Virus record (IMG/VR): IMGVR_UViG_3300009151_000033
Coordinates: 1 to 64,000 of that record
Length of the DNA stretch: 64,000 bases
Strand: one strand, 5' to 3'
Origin: a virus
Below, in pieces: positions 50,644 to 59,942 of this stretch. Numbering within the stretch: the first letter of the stretch is position 1; each line of letters begins with the position of its first letter. Below the pieces are notes generated by a model that ran no database searches, was not told the DNA's origin, and saw only the letters and a list, made by a program, of their open reading frames with translations. A program made the translations under genes and the position numbers.

Positions 50644-52548
50644 TTAAGACATGGCCTCTTGGGCAATTAAGTGTACACCAATTGCTGTAGTGGCAGTAGT
50701 TGTTGCCGCAAGTGTTAAAATGTCGGGAGAACCACCAGCAATAGTGTTATACAGAGGGAAGAAATACGACAAATCAATTTGTTGCAATCCAGAACCACCA
50801 GCAGGCGAAACGAGAGCGAACACAACTTCTCCGCCAGTGATCGCTGTGGCATTAACATCTCTTTCAGCAAACGAATAGTTAGATCCGAGTCCAGAATTGT
50901 TTGATCCAGGCATAAGTGCTTGCTGTACGTTGGCCGCGGCGCCGTTTGCTGTATTCAAGGTATAGGCCGTATTTGCTAAAGTAAACCAAGTTTGTCCGGT
51001 TAATACCACAGGCGAATTTGGTGTACTAGAAATCAATTCAATAATTGTTGCATTGTTCGCACTAATAAAAAGTGTTTTCGGCAATAGTTGTCCTCGATTA
51101 ATCAATCCAATCTGATACGCTTGTCCGGCAGGAGGGGTATTTGCGATTGCGTTGTTTGTTATTACATCAACAAATCCAATTGCCGAAGTATTATTGAAAG
51201 TTATTCTTCCTGTGATGCCGATGGCCGCGGAATTTGAGGTTAGTCCAGGGAAAAAAATATGACGTCCCACAAATTGATTTGCAGACCAAGAAGCATTGGC
51301 TGTGCTTAATACCAACGTAGTTGTATTCGAAGATGAATTTACTGCATTGAAACTGGAATTACCAGAAGCTTCAATTGTTCCCATAGTACGTGGTCGGACA
51401 GAAAGCACAGGGAATCTGGTATTTGCACTAGTAACTGTTCTTTGTGGTTGAGTTGGTCCATATGAGTAAGTGAACCCGCGCTGTTCGTCGGTACCGCCTT
51501 CAACAACAACAGATACACCGTAGTGCAGCATATCATTGTTTGCTGTAGTTGTTGTTAGATTTCTTTGTTCATATCTAACAGGCAAATTGCCGGTACGGGA
51601 CCATGGGCCTTGTTGCGACAAAGTACCATATGTTCTATTTCCGGCAGCGGTATAATGGAGTACAACAGGTTCACCATTAATAAATCCACCCCAACGAAGC
51701 ATTCCGCCGCCGTACCATGCGTATTCCATCCAAATCATTTGGAGTCGAGTCCAATCGATAGATGAAATTGTTCCGGCATCTCCATTCCAATATGCAATAG
51801 GAACACGAATATCATTTGGAACACCGCCGTTTACACCAATACCAGTACCCAATGAATTTTGTACATCTGATCGCATTACCGCAAACATACCAGAAGGATT
51901 AGCAGGAAGCTGGAAAACATACGAATTGGATGTCGAAGAACCGGTTGCCGGTTGAGACAACATTAAGGCTGTACTATTTACTGAATGAATGACATAGGTA
52001 TTTCCTGCCGGAATATTATTTCCAGAAACTTGCATACCCCAATGGAATCCATAAGTATTTGATAATCCGGTCATCAAATTATTACCAGAAACCAATGTTC
52101 CAGTTTGAGTATTTGTTGTGGCAGTGGCGATTGGATCGCCTTGTTCGAGTAACATACCGTTGCCGTCATCAAAAAATCCGACGCGCTGACGTTGGCCTGT
52201 TTGGGCTGCACCGAAATTAATTGCGGTAGCCATATACAAAGTTTTGCCTGGCTGATATCTATGATATGGACGTGTCTGTCTGATCGTCATATCACCGTTT
52301 GCCGTACCAAGGCGCATCCTGACGCCACCTTGACCTGGTTGGTGTGTAATAGATGATCCGCCGGCACTCGAAATGATATAATTTTCCCAACGCATTGGCT
52401 GTGTACCATATTCGAAGTCGGCTTCATAGATGTTTTGGTGGCGAGAAGTACGAATTCTTCCTAGGCCATCCATTGAACCAAATTTAGCGGCCGTAGCCAA
52501 TGCCACAGGCTGAATTACGGTAGTATTTGATGGTGTCTTAAAAGTCAT
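50644..52548 (-). CDS. Large tail-associated structural protein, 634 residues
   Basis: N-terminal half contains conserved-looking blocks FGSMDGLGRIRTSRHQNIYEADFEYG (about 28-53), RVGFFDDGNGMLLEQ, and YAWYGGGMLRWGGFINGE; these recur in structural proteins of T4-like environmental phages, but I cannot name the family. The C-terminal third is beta-rich and Asn/Thr-rich. Late promoter 28 bases upstream. Confidence 0.8.
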   Translation of the reverse strand: MTFKTPSNTTVIQPVALATAAKFGSMDGLGRIRTSRHQNIYEADFEYGTQPMRWENYIISSAGGSSITHQPGQGGVRMRLGTANGDMTIRQTRPYHRYQPGKTLYMATAINFGAAQTGQRQRVGFFDDGNGMLLEQGDPIATATTNTQTGTLVSGNNLMTGLSNTYGFHWGMQVSGNNIPAGNTYVIHSVNSTALMLSQPATGSSTSNSYVFQLPANPSGMFAVMRSDVQNSLGTGIGVNGGVPNDIRVPIAYWNGDAGTISSIDWTRLQMIWMEYAWYGGGMLRWGGFINGEPVVLHYTAAGNRTYGTLSQQGPWSRTGNLPVRYEQRNLTTTTANNDMLHYGVSVVVEGGTDEQRGFTYSYGPTQPQRTVTSANTRFPVLSVRPRTMGTIEASGNSSFNAVNSSSNTTTLVLSTANASWSANQFVGRHIFFPGLTSNSAAIGITGRITFNNTSAIGFVDVITNNAIANTPPAGQAYQIGLINRGQLLPKTLFISANNATIIELISSTPNSPVVLTGQTWFTLANTAYTLNTANGAAANVQQALMPGSNNSGLGSNYSFAERDVNATAITGGEVVFALVSPAGGSGLQQIDLSYFFPLYNTIAGGSPDILTLAATTTATTAIGVHLIAQEAMS

Positions 52549-52575
52549 TAATGTTATCCTTATTTGATTTCAATT

Positions 52576-52583
52576 TATTTATG
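52576..52583 (-). promoter_or_regulatory. Late promoter box CATAAATA
   Basis: One mismatch to TATAAATA, 28 bases before ATG 52548. Confidence 0.6.
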
Positions 52584-52586
52584 TTA

Positions 52587-53192
52587 TTAAGTCTTCAAAA
52601 TATTCACTGTCACCGAAACATCGGAAGTTGACGTAAATTGCATTGGACCACCAGAAGTAACAAGTACTCCGTATAAATTGGTGTTGGAAAGAACTACGGC
52701 TCTTGGAGAAACTCCAATACCCAAAGTTGATGCTGCCTGATATATTGTTCCCAATCCTAATCCACTATCATCTGTTCCGTCTAAACTATAGACGCCAATT
52801 AGATTTGGAATATCGGCTGAGTTAATTACAGGAGAAGTTTTATCTGTCCACGTTGTATTTGTTGGATTTTGTTTAAATAGGTATAATTTAAATCCAACTG
52901 TTTGTGTAGATTTTGTGGTAACAACAATTGAATCTAGTCTACCTGATAATGTAGATGCATTGACCATATTTGCAAATGTCAATAATCCACCAACAACTTG
53001 ACCTGAAGTATACCAAGATTGTGATGTTGTATTTGAAGATGCAGTTACTGTTGGAGTTACTGTAACTGAATTTGGTCCTAAATCTGATGCAGGAACATAT
53101 GATACAGAATTAGCGGCAGTTTGCTGCCCGATTGGCAACACAGGTACAGTTAATAAATTACCATTGCCGTCTTTAATTTGGATCGTCGTCAT
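52587..53192 (-). CDS. Structural protein, 201 residues
   Basis: Starts TIQIKDGNGNLLTVPVLP, then a linker and a beta-rich domain (GRLDSIVVTTKSTQTVGFKLYLF; LYGVLVTSGGPMQFTSTSD) that resembles adhesin or virion-decoration domains. Thr/Ser/Val-rich. Not recognised. Late promoter 30 bases upstream. Confidence 0.78.
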   Translation of the reverse strand: MTTIQIKDGNGNLLTVPVLPIGQQTAANSVSYVPASDLGPNSVTVTPTVTASSNTTSQSWYTSGQVVGGLLTFANMVNASTLSGRLDSIVVTTKSTQTVGFKLYLFKQNPTNTTWTDKTSPVINSADIPNLIGVYSLDGTDDSGLGLGTIYQAASTLGIGVSPRAVVLSNTNLYGVLVTSGGPMQFTSTSDVSVTVNILKT

Positions 53193-53221
53193 TAACTATT
53201 GCTCCTGAAAATTTGTCGGTC

Positions 53222-53229
53222 TATTTATA
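53222..53229 (-). promoter_or_regulatory. Late promoter TATAAATA
   Basis: Exact consensus, 30 bases before ATG 53192. Confidence 0.7.
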
Positions 53230-53241
53230 TTATCGTATTTA

Positions 53242-54000
53242 TTAGGTCCAATGGAATATAATAGCTCCTGCTGCCCCGTTGTTGCCGCTTGCATCTGACT
53301 CGCCGCCGGCGCCGCCGCCATAAAGATTTCCGTCAGCTCCAAAACTCACTTGGGCTCCGCCGCCGTATGCCGTTCCGCCGGCTGCGCCGCCGGTTTGAAC
53401 CGTGCCGCTACCTCCGGCTTGTCCATTGGCGGAATTAGCATCGCCGCCAGATTGCGTACCACCTGTACCACCTGCGGCCGCACCACCCCGGGCGCCTCCG
53501 CCTCCGCCACCTGCGGTTATTGTGGCTCCTCCAGTTATAGTCGTCGTACCTCCGGCCGTTCCGGCGCCTGTGCCACCAATATATGTACCGCCGCCGCCCC
53601 CGCCACCTACGGTGTAACTAAAGCTTGTAGATCCACCTGTAACGGCCACGGTTTTATAAACGAATGCACCGCCGCCTCCACCCGAAGAGTTTCCTCCTGA
53701 TATCGTACCACCACCGCCTCCGCCGCCGCCCCACATATAAATGACACATTGTACGGCACCAGCAGGAGCAGTAACAGTTCCTGATCCAGAAGTAATAGTT
53801 TGATTGAATGGAGTAAAATTAGATTTACCATAAAATGTAGATAATGATACTTGGGTACCCGAGGATGTTCCAGAAAGAGTCCGTACGTTTGTATCGTTCA
53901 ATGAAATTTGAGTTGTTCCATTTCCACCAAGTTCAATTTCAATCGATTGGCCTGCGGTAGTTCCGGCTAAACTGATTGTACCAGATGCATTAAGCGTCAT
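53242..54000 (-). CDS. Glycine-rich tail-fibre adhesin
   Basis: 252 residues. N-terminal domain (about 1-70; LNASGTISLAGTTAGQSIEIELG, STFYGKSNF) is a common attachment module in such phages. Residues about 88-245 consist of repeated poly-Gly runs separated by short Ala/Thr/Tyr segments, ending AAGAIIFHWT. This resembles polyglycine II sandwich adhesins such as the gp38 fibre tip of T2-like phages. Follows the long fibre gene, as gp38 follows gp37 there. Local DNA is much more GC-rich than its surroundings. Confidence 0.8.
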   Translation of the reverse strand: MTLNASGTISLAGTTAGQSIEIELGGNGTTQISLNDTNVRTLSGTSSGTQVSLSTFYGKSNFTPFNQTITSGSGTVTAPAGAVQCVIYMWGGGGGGGGTISGGNSSGGGGGAFVYKTVAVTGGSTSFSYTVGGGGGGGTYIGGTGAGTAGGTTTITGGATITAGGGGGGARGGAAAGGTGGTQSGGDANSANGQAGGSGTVQTGGAAGGTAYGGGAQVSFGADGNLYGGGAGGESDASGNNGAAGAIIFHWT

Positions 54001-56917
54001 TCAACTTTGCCTTCAATACATCAACTTCTAACTTAAGTTCTTTGATGGCTTCAATCAACAATGGAACCAATTTTTCGTATTGTACAGTTTTGAAATTTTC
54101 TCCTGACCGAGAATATTCGCGTCCATCTTCATCTTGTGTAATATCAAATGGAGCAGGCACAACAATTTCAGGTAATACCTTTTCAATTTCTTGAGCAATA
54201 ACTCCGACTTGTGTTCGTTTATCTGTATAACCATAAGTTCCGGCCAATTCATTTGCCTGGAAGGTAACACCGGATATAGACATGACTTTATCAAGGGCAT
54301 TAGGAATTACAGTAATATTTGTCTTTAATCTATAATCTGAATAGTATGCCGTAATGTTATTGGTTGCTCGAATTTCACCTGTGGTTCCGGAAGCGCCGGT
54401 TCCAATACCAAGTGAATTGAATTGTGGAGAATTTCCTGTTCCCAAACCGCCTTGCAAGGTAACGCCCGATACAGATCCAGATGAACCAGTTACGTTAATC
54501 CCCCAAGTACCCGAAGCACCTGATCCTGTAAGTGAAGGTGAATATGAAGTATAATTTCCCGAATATAATACTTGGCTGCCAGCAATTGTTAAGTTACCGG
54601 CATTAAATGATCCAGCATCAGTCAAAGTAGCAATTACCGAGTTGTATGCACTATTAATAAATTCTAATCCACCGGCACTATTTGTTCTTAGAAACTTTGA
54701 GATACCGCCGGTTCCGATTTGGAAATTATAACTGTATCCAGAACCATTGTTTGCATTCATGACATATGCTTGGTTATTTGTAATTCCGGCACTGAATGTA
54801 ACGGCACCACTGAATGTTCCGCCGCCTGTAGTAATGAATCCTGAAGGATTACTAGAATTGTATGGAGTATAACCAAGCCCATTTGTTACTTGGGTAGATG
54901 TAATTGTTCCGCTATATGTTCCTGTAATATTCGAAGCATTACCATTGATTGATGCTCCGTTGGTAGAATTCGCGAATCCTAATCCAGTAACATATGACTG
55001 TAGAGCATATGATGCCGCCGCGGTTCCACCAAGATAAGATGCATTGTTCGCGGCGCCACCATAAGATGTTGCATTAATAGTAACAGTTGCGGTGGCATTA
55101 GCAAATGAAATTGTTGATCCAGATATTGTGGTATTAACAGTAGCACTTCCAGTAAACACGGCATTTGCTGCCGAAACATTTCGACCTGAAATCAAATCTC
55201 TGGTTGTTATGTCACCTGAAGTTATAACAATAGACACGGCATTCATTGTGATGCCAGTATTGTTCATGGCCAATCCGCCATTCAATGTCAATAGAGAAGC
55301 AACATTGGCCGTGTTTGAAATAATAACAGGAACAGTAAATGTAGGAGAAGTATTAGTCTGGACGACGTTACCTAATGCACCCGTAACATCTGATGCCTGT
55401 AAAGTAACAGCACCTGATCTAGTATTGAAGGTTGATACTCCACCTCCACCACCGGATTGATTCGAAACAGCAGTAAGTCTTCCTTTTGAATCAACAGTAA
55501 TAACAGGATATGAAGTAGAATTACCATAAGTTCCAGGAGTAACAGCCGTATTTGAAAGGATAGTATTGATAGTAATATTAGACGAACCATCAAGAGTTGT
55601 GGCAGAAGAATTAACCACATCACCTGCAACAGTTACGTTTACGGGAGCAAACCATTTAGTTGCTGTATTTGAATTGCCGGTGACATTTCCTGTTAATCCA
55701 CCAACGAATGTTCCGTATACGCTTCCGGTAACATTGGCGCTTCCGAGGATTTGGACATTTGCAGTTGATTGGAGAGTAATATTGGCAGAGTTGGCAATAA
55801 TAGAACCAACAGTCGTATTTCCATTTACCTGAAAAATATAATTAGCAGTAGCATTACCACCAATCTGGGCAGTATTTGCAATTAAAATAGTATTCGAATT
55901 AATAGCAGTGGAAATGCCAGATGGATTTGTTGCTGTCCATGAAGTACCATTCCATGCAAGCACGTATCCTGAAGTCGGCGATCCAACTCCTGTGACATTG
56001 CTGAGATCGCCCAATGCTATTGTTGCATATGTAACAGTATTTGATCCGCTGATCTTTACGAATGTATTTGCAATTGATCCTGTGAGTGTAGAAATTCCTA
56101 CTGATCCAGAAGTCGTCAGAGTTCCTAATACGGTTACGTTATTCTGGAAATAACCTGTAGACGCCACATTCAATGTACCAGAAATGAATGTATTACCAAT
56201 GATATTTGCAGTACCTTGGACTTTCAATAAGGCATCAGGAGCAGTATTACCAATACCAATGTTTCCATTAGCAGCAATTCTCATTCTTTCGTTGGCAGCA
56301 AGAGTACCATTAGTAAAGAAGTTTACATAGTTGTTATTTGCAGCACCAATAGAGAAATTCGAGTTACCAGTATAGATATAACCATCAGAAGGACCATTGA
56401 TTGTCCAAGTACCAGCTCCAGTAAATCCAGATGAATTAATACCCATATCAACATAGATATTCTGGGTTGCTGATCCGATATCATTATAAACAACAAAGTC
56501 ACCAGAAGCATAAGTTCCTGTATTGGCATTTACAAGAGCAACCTGGGTATAATTATTGACCGATAATTGATTCCATACAGTAGATAACTGGGAAGGAATA
56601 TATCCTGATTGGACATAGAAAGTCGAATTACCAACAGTCAAGATCGAATTGTTGACCACAGTATTTGAGACAATATTCAGGACACCATTGGATGCAATAT
56701 TACCACCACGAAGGGCGTCCTGGGCAATTAATGTATTTGCAGAAAAGAAACCATTGACATAGGCATTTCCTGTTGTCGTTCCGCCAGAAGTTGTCGTATC
56801 TGTGGTAACAACATATGTTCCCATATCATATAAGATAGTATTTGTCTTTGTTAACCAAGAAGCAAATGTATCGTATGTTGGAGAAATATTAGCTGAAAGG
56901 TAATAAGACTTGGACAT
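53990..56917 (-). CDS. Long tail fibre with C-terminal S74 intramolecular chaperone
   Basis: 975 residues. Long Asn/Thr/Gly-rich repetitive shaft (NTANV, GNSTF, TGNVTG). The last ~118 residues form a peptidase S74/ICA domain: SDYRLKTN with Ser860-Asp861 as the probable self-cleavage site, GVIAQEIEKVLPEIV, VQYEKLVPLLIEAIKEL and a C-terminal coiled coil. The domain trimerises the fibre then is cut off. Overlaps the adhesin start by 11 bases. Confidence 0.92.
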   Translation of the reverse strand: MSKSYYLSANISPTYDTFASWLTKTNTILYDMGTYVVTTDTTTSGGTTTGNAYVNGFFSANTLIAQDALRGGNIASNGVLNIVSNTVVNNSILTVGNSTFYVQSGYIPSQLSTVWNQLSVNNYTQVALVNANTGTYASGDFVVYNDIGSATQNIYVDMGINSSGFTGAGTWTINGPSDGYIYTGNSNFSIGAANNNYVNFFTNGTLAANERMRIAANGNIGIGNTAPDALLKVQGTANIIGNTFISGTLNVASTGYFQNNVTVLGTLTTSGSVGISTLTGSIANTFVKISGSNTVTYATIALGDLSNVTGVGSPTSGYVLAWNGTSWTATNPSGISTAINSNTILIANTAQIGGNATANYIFQVNGNTTVGSIIANSANITLQSTANVQILGSANVTGSVYGTFVGGLTGNVTGNSNTATKWFAPVNVTVAGDVVNSSATTLDGSSNITINTILSNTAVTPGTYGNSTSYPVITVDSKGRLTAVSNQSGGGGGVSTFNTRSGAVTLQASDVTGALGNVVQTNTSPTFTVPVIISNTANVASLLTLNGGLAMNNTGITMNAVSIVITSGDITTRDLISGRNVSAANAVFTGSATVNTTISGSTISFANATATVTINATSYGGAANNASYLGGTAAASYALQSYVTGLGFANSTNGASINGNASNITGTYSGTITSTQVTNGLGYTPYNSSNPSGFITTGGGTFSGAVTFSAGITNNQAYVMNANNGSGYSYNFQIGTGGISKFLRTNSAGGLEFINSAYNSVIATLTDAGSFNAGNLTIAGSQVLYSGNYTSYSPSLTGSGASGTWGINVTGSSGSVSGVTLQGGLGTGNSPQFNSLGIGTGASGTTGEIRATNNITAYYSDYRLKTNITVIPNALDKVMSISGVTFQANELAGTYGYTDKRTQVGVIAQEIEKVLPEIVVPAPFDITQDEDGREYSRSGENFKTVQYEKLVPLLIEAIKELKLEVDVLKAKLNDA

Positions 56918-57132
56918 TAATTTGCGGTCCTATTCAATAGAGTTAATAGCATTGACTTAATTTCCGATACATCCGATTTCAGTGTTTCTACTTCAGTAAC
57001 CAAAGTGTCCGTCCGAAGTAATCGATCTCTTTGTTTCTTGTATGCATTACAAGCATCGACATTTGTATTTAGAATGGCTTTGCTATGTAAGTCTTTCATG
57101 AAATCTTCTTGGTCGGTTTTTACGAGTTTCAT
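56917..57132 (-). CDS. Small coiled-coil protein, 71 residues
   Basis: Its start shares one base with the upstream stop and its stop shares one base with the fibre start, so it is tightly coupled. VTEVETLKSDVSEIKSMLLTL is a clear heptad coiled coil; the N-terminal half is charged (EDFMKDLHSKAIL; YKKQRDRLLR). It may be a fibre-assembly helper or connector (inference). Confidence 0.75.
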   Translation of the reverse strand: MKLVKTDQEDFMKDLHSKAILNTNVDACNAYKKQRDRLLRTDTLVTEVETLKSDVSEIKSMLLTLLNRTAN

Positions 57133-59897
57133 TATACTGTAGCCGCTACTGCACGAAGATTAAGTACCCGAGGAACAGAATAGTTGGTATTGGCAATCAA
57201 TGCAATCTTGATCGCGAAAGTAATGAAATTATCATAAGCAATACCATTTGATCCATAGTAACGAATTAGACCCAAGTTATTTTGATTCAGAAACGCCGTC
57301 TTTGGAACAGGACTGAATTGATAAGTTCCACCGGTTGCATTGTAAGTCATATTCTGATCGACATTGATTGATGTATTAGAATTAACCGCAGTAACTCGAA
57401 CAGTCTGGGAAGTCAAATATGTTGCATCAGGGAATACAGTAATTACAGATCCAACAGGAGCATCCGTATAGAATGATGTATTTGTCCCAGTAATCGTATT
57501 TGCTCCAGCAGTGAATGAAATATATCCTGGCTTTGGTACAGAAGGAAGGAATGGAGCAACCGAATATTGATATTCTTTGATATCGGACAAATCAGTTGGA
57601 GATGAATAAAGACCAAATGATGCCGCATTCTGTTGCAATAGAGTCCAATCTTTATTGTCGAATGGCTCGGGATCAGATGCAGCCAAGAATTTGCCATAGA
57701 CATTAATGTATGTACCAGGAGGTTGATATGCAGATAGATAAACAACCAAGTCTTCTGAATCCAATCCATTGGCCAATGTAATCGTCTTGGAGACATACTT
57801 GTTTTGGATAAGTCCTGTTTTGGTGTTTTCGCTTTGGACTGAATTCAATCCAGAAATGATATTACGGAAACCAAGCAACGAGGTTGCCGATAGATCAAGT
57901 ACAGGAGAAGATGTATTCGAGGTCGACGAAAGAACAATATTCGCCACCAATGATTTCGCAGAACCCATATTGACGATCTCATTTGACCTAGATGCAACAA
58001 TAATTTCCGCATTGGTGAAATAGTTCATTCCAGATAGATTGAATGGAGTCTGAATAGTATTTGAATAGTTATATCGAACAGTATTGACCATATTGAACTG
58101 CAATGCAGATCCGGTTGGAACAATAGTATTGAAGTTCGTCATGAACCTGTTCATTGTTCTATTACGCAAAGTCTTGATCTTGGAGTTTGCACCTGAACGA
58201 GTGCCAATCATATAGTAAGTATTGGTCGAATTCGATGATACGAAATAATTTGTATTGGATGCATTTGATTCATCCAATGACAAAATCAATCTGGTTGGAT
58301 CGAACTCAAATACTTTACCAACCGGTGGAGTAGAAAGTGAAACAGAACCCGAGAATTTCGGATAGTTCTTCAATGTAAGTGTTGTTGTTGATGATGGTGT
58401 TCCAGAAACGAACAGTATATCATAAACCGATCCATTGGAAACAATCAATGCAGTATTATCCGTGAATGCAGTAAAGCCGGCAGATGAAATCGTTCCACCT
58501 GTATTATTGGCATATACAGTATTACCGGAAGTCAATGTCATGGTTAATGATGAAGTCGAAACAGTTGCAACCGAATTTGATCCAGAAGTAATGAAAACAT
58601 TCGGTGACAAGCCAGAGATGAATGCATATTCACCGATTGTATATTGTGAAGTTGCATTGGTAACAGCAAAGAATTCGAAATCCCGGTTTGTCAATGAAAC
58701 AGATCCAGAAGTCGAAGTAAAGTTGGCAGTATACAAAGTGAACTTCATGAATTCATTTTGAACAGGAACCCAAGTTTCTCCATTGGTCGAAGTAAAGAGA
58801 TCGCCTGATCCCCAATTCTTGGTAATAGCCTGGGAAGTTGTTACATCAGTCCCACCAACAGCCGCAGTCCAAACATTATAATTAGGATTACTTCCATCAG
58901 GAGTAATACACAGAGCATAAGAGAAACCGGCAGCAAGGAATACTGGAGATGGGAATGTAACCGTTGTTTTGGCGGATGCTGTAGTTGCATCGACATTTAC
59001 TTGGTTTGCATTTAAGTGAACTTGTGATAATGGGACAACTGTTGTTGTCGGTGTTCCATTTTGCATTGTTCGAATTTCAACAGTAACACCTAATGTAGAA
59101 TCAGCCGAGGCGAAGTATAGATCAACAGAAGTCAAATAAATCCCGGTTAATGCTCCAAGTCCATCTGATCCAACATAGAAGGCTTGTGCCAATGGATCCA
59201 AATGGAATTGGCCAAAGTCAAAGTTACGTAAGCCGGCGAATGTTGATGGTGGAATTAATCCTGTTCCGCCCGATGAATTCGGTAATGACGATACATTGGA
59301 TGAAGTCGATGGAGTAACATTTGAAGTAGAACCACCGGCGACGATTGCTGTTGTTTGATCTGTAGTCGATGGAGTGGTTGTTGTAATCGGCCGAGTAGAA
59401 ATGACAGTCTGATCAGGAACATAATTAAGATAATTAAAAGCATTGAAATTGGTAACTGCGGTTGTTGTCGCCGCACTTAATGATACCAATGATGATACAT
59501 CAGTAATAACGATTGGTCTCGTACCGGCATAAAATACTCCAGGTGGAATATGAAGTAATGCAGCAACTCTTCCTTGTGAATCGGAATAGAGTGCTGTTCC
59601 TGGAGCTCCGGCTGGTTGATAATCGGATACTGATGGCGAAGTCTTAGTGAAGTCCAATAGAGCAGGAGTGATATATGATGCTCCACCAGAATTTGTTCCA
59701 CTCATCAATACTCCATCAAAGAAGACATAAAGACGAGTCGAAGGCCTCATACCAACAGCAGAGATACCAATTGTTTGCTCTCTAATAAAAGCAAGTACAG
59801 TTGGATCGGTTTTAAATGTACCAACCGAATCGGTATAAGGAGTGGTCGAGGCAATAATGCCAGATCCAGATCCAATTGCAACAATGTTCGCCGCCAA
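57132..59897 (-). CDS. Large baseplate/tail structural protein, 921 residues, TTG start
   Basis: Start TTG 59897 (AAANIVAIG after the start), preceded by AAAGGA with a 7-base gap; no ATG in range. FIREQTIGISAVGMRPSTRLYVFFDG (about 34-59) is a block I associate with gp10-like/wedge-associated structural proteins of T4-like phages. DPLAQAFYV ... VYLTSVDLYFASAD (about 240-270) is another familiar element: 'DPLAQTF' precedes a fibre-attachment domain. Rest is Thr/Ser/Asn-rich beta repeats. Confidence 0.82.
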   Translation of the reverse strand: MAANIVAIGSGSGIIASTTPYTDSVGTFKTDPTVLAFIREQTIGISAVGMRPSTRLYVFFDGVLMSGTNSGGASYITPALLDFTKTSPSVSDYQPAGAPGTALYSDSQGRVAALLHIPPGVFYAGTRPIVITDVSSLVSLSAATTTAVTNFNAFNYLNYVPDQTVISTRPITTTTPSTTDQTTAIVAGGSTSNVTPSTSSNVSSLPNSSGGTGLIPPSTFAGLRNFDFGQFHLDPLAQAFYVGSDGLGALTGIYLTSVDLYFASADSTLGVTVEIRTMQNGTPTTTVVPLSQVHLNANQVNVDATTASAKTTVTFPSPVFLAAGFSYALCITPDGSNPNYNVWTAAVGGTDVTTSQAITKNWGSGDLFTSTNGETWVPVQNEFMKFTLYTANFTSTSGSVSLTNRDFEFFAVTNATSQYTIGEYAFISGLSPNVFITSGSNSVATVSTSSLTMTLTSGNTVYANNTGGTISSAGFTAFTDNTALIVSNGSVYDILFVSGTPSSTTTLTLKNYPKFSGSVSLSTPPVGKVFEFDPTRLILSLDESNASNTNYFVSSNSTNTYYMIGTRSGANSKIKTLRNRTMNRFMTNFNTIVPTGSALQFNMVNTVRYNYSNTIQTPFNLSGMNYFTNAEIIVASRSNEIVNMGSAKSLVANIVLSSTSNTSSPVLDLSATSLLGFRNIISGLNSVQSENTKTGLIQNKYVSKTITLANGLDSEDLVVYLSAYQPPGTYINVYGKFLAASDPEPFDNKDWTLLQQNAASFGLYSSPTDLSDIKEYQYSVAPFLPSVPKPGYISFTAGANTITGTNTSFYTDAPVGSVITVFPDATYLTSQTVRVTAVNSNTSINVDQNMTYNATGGTYQFSPVPKTAFLNQNNLGLIRYYGSNGIAYDNFITFAIKIALIANTNYSVPRVLNLRAVAATV

Positions 59898-59942
59898 GTT
59901 ATATTCCTTTTCTTTATTTCTATGTTAAGTATCTAGATGGAT

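Noticed and set aside
46545-57000. Regular repeats as a CRISPR array or satellite
   Set aside because: All repeats are in frame and degenerate, encoding fibre modules; no exact direct repeats with spacers were seen.
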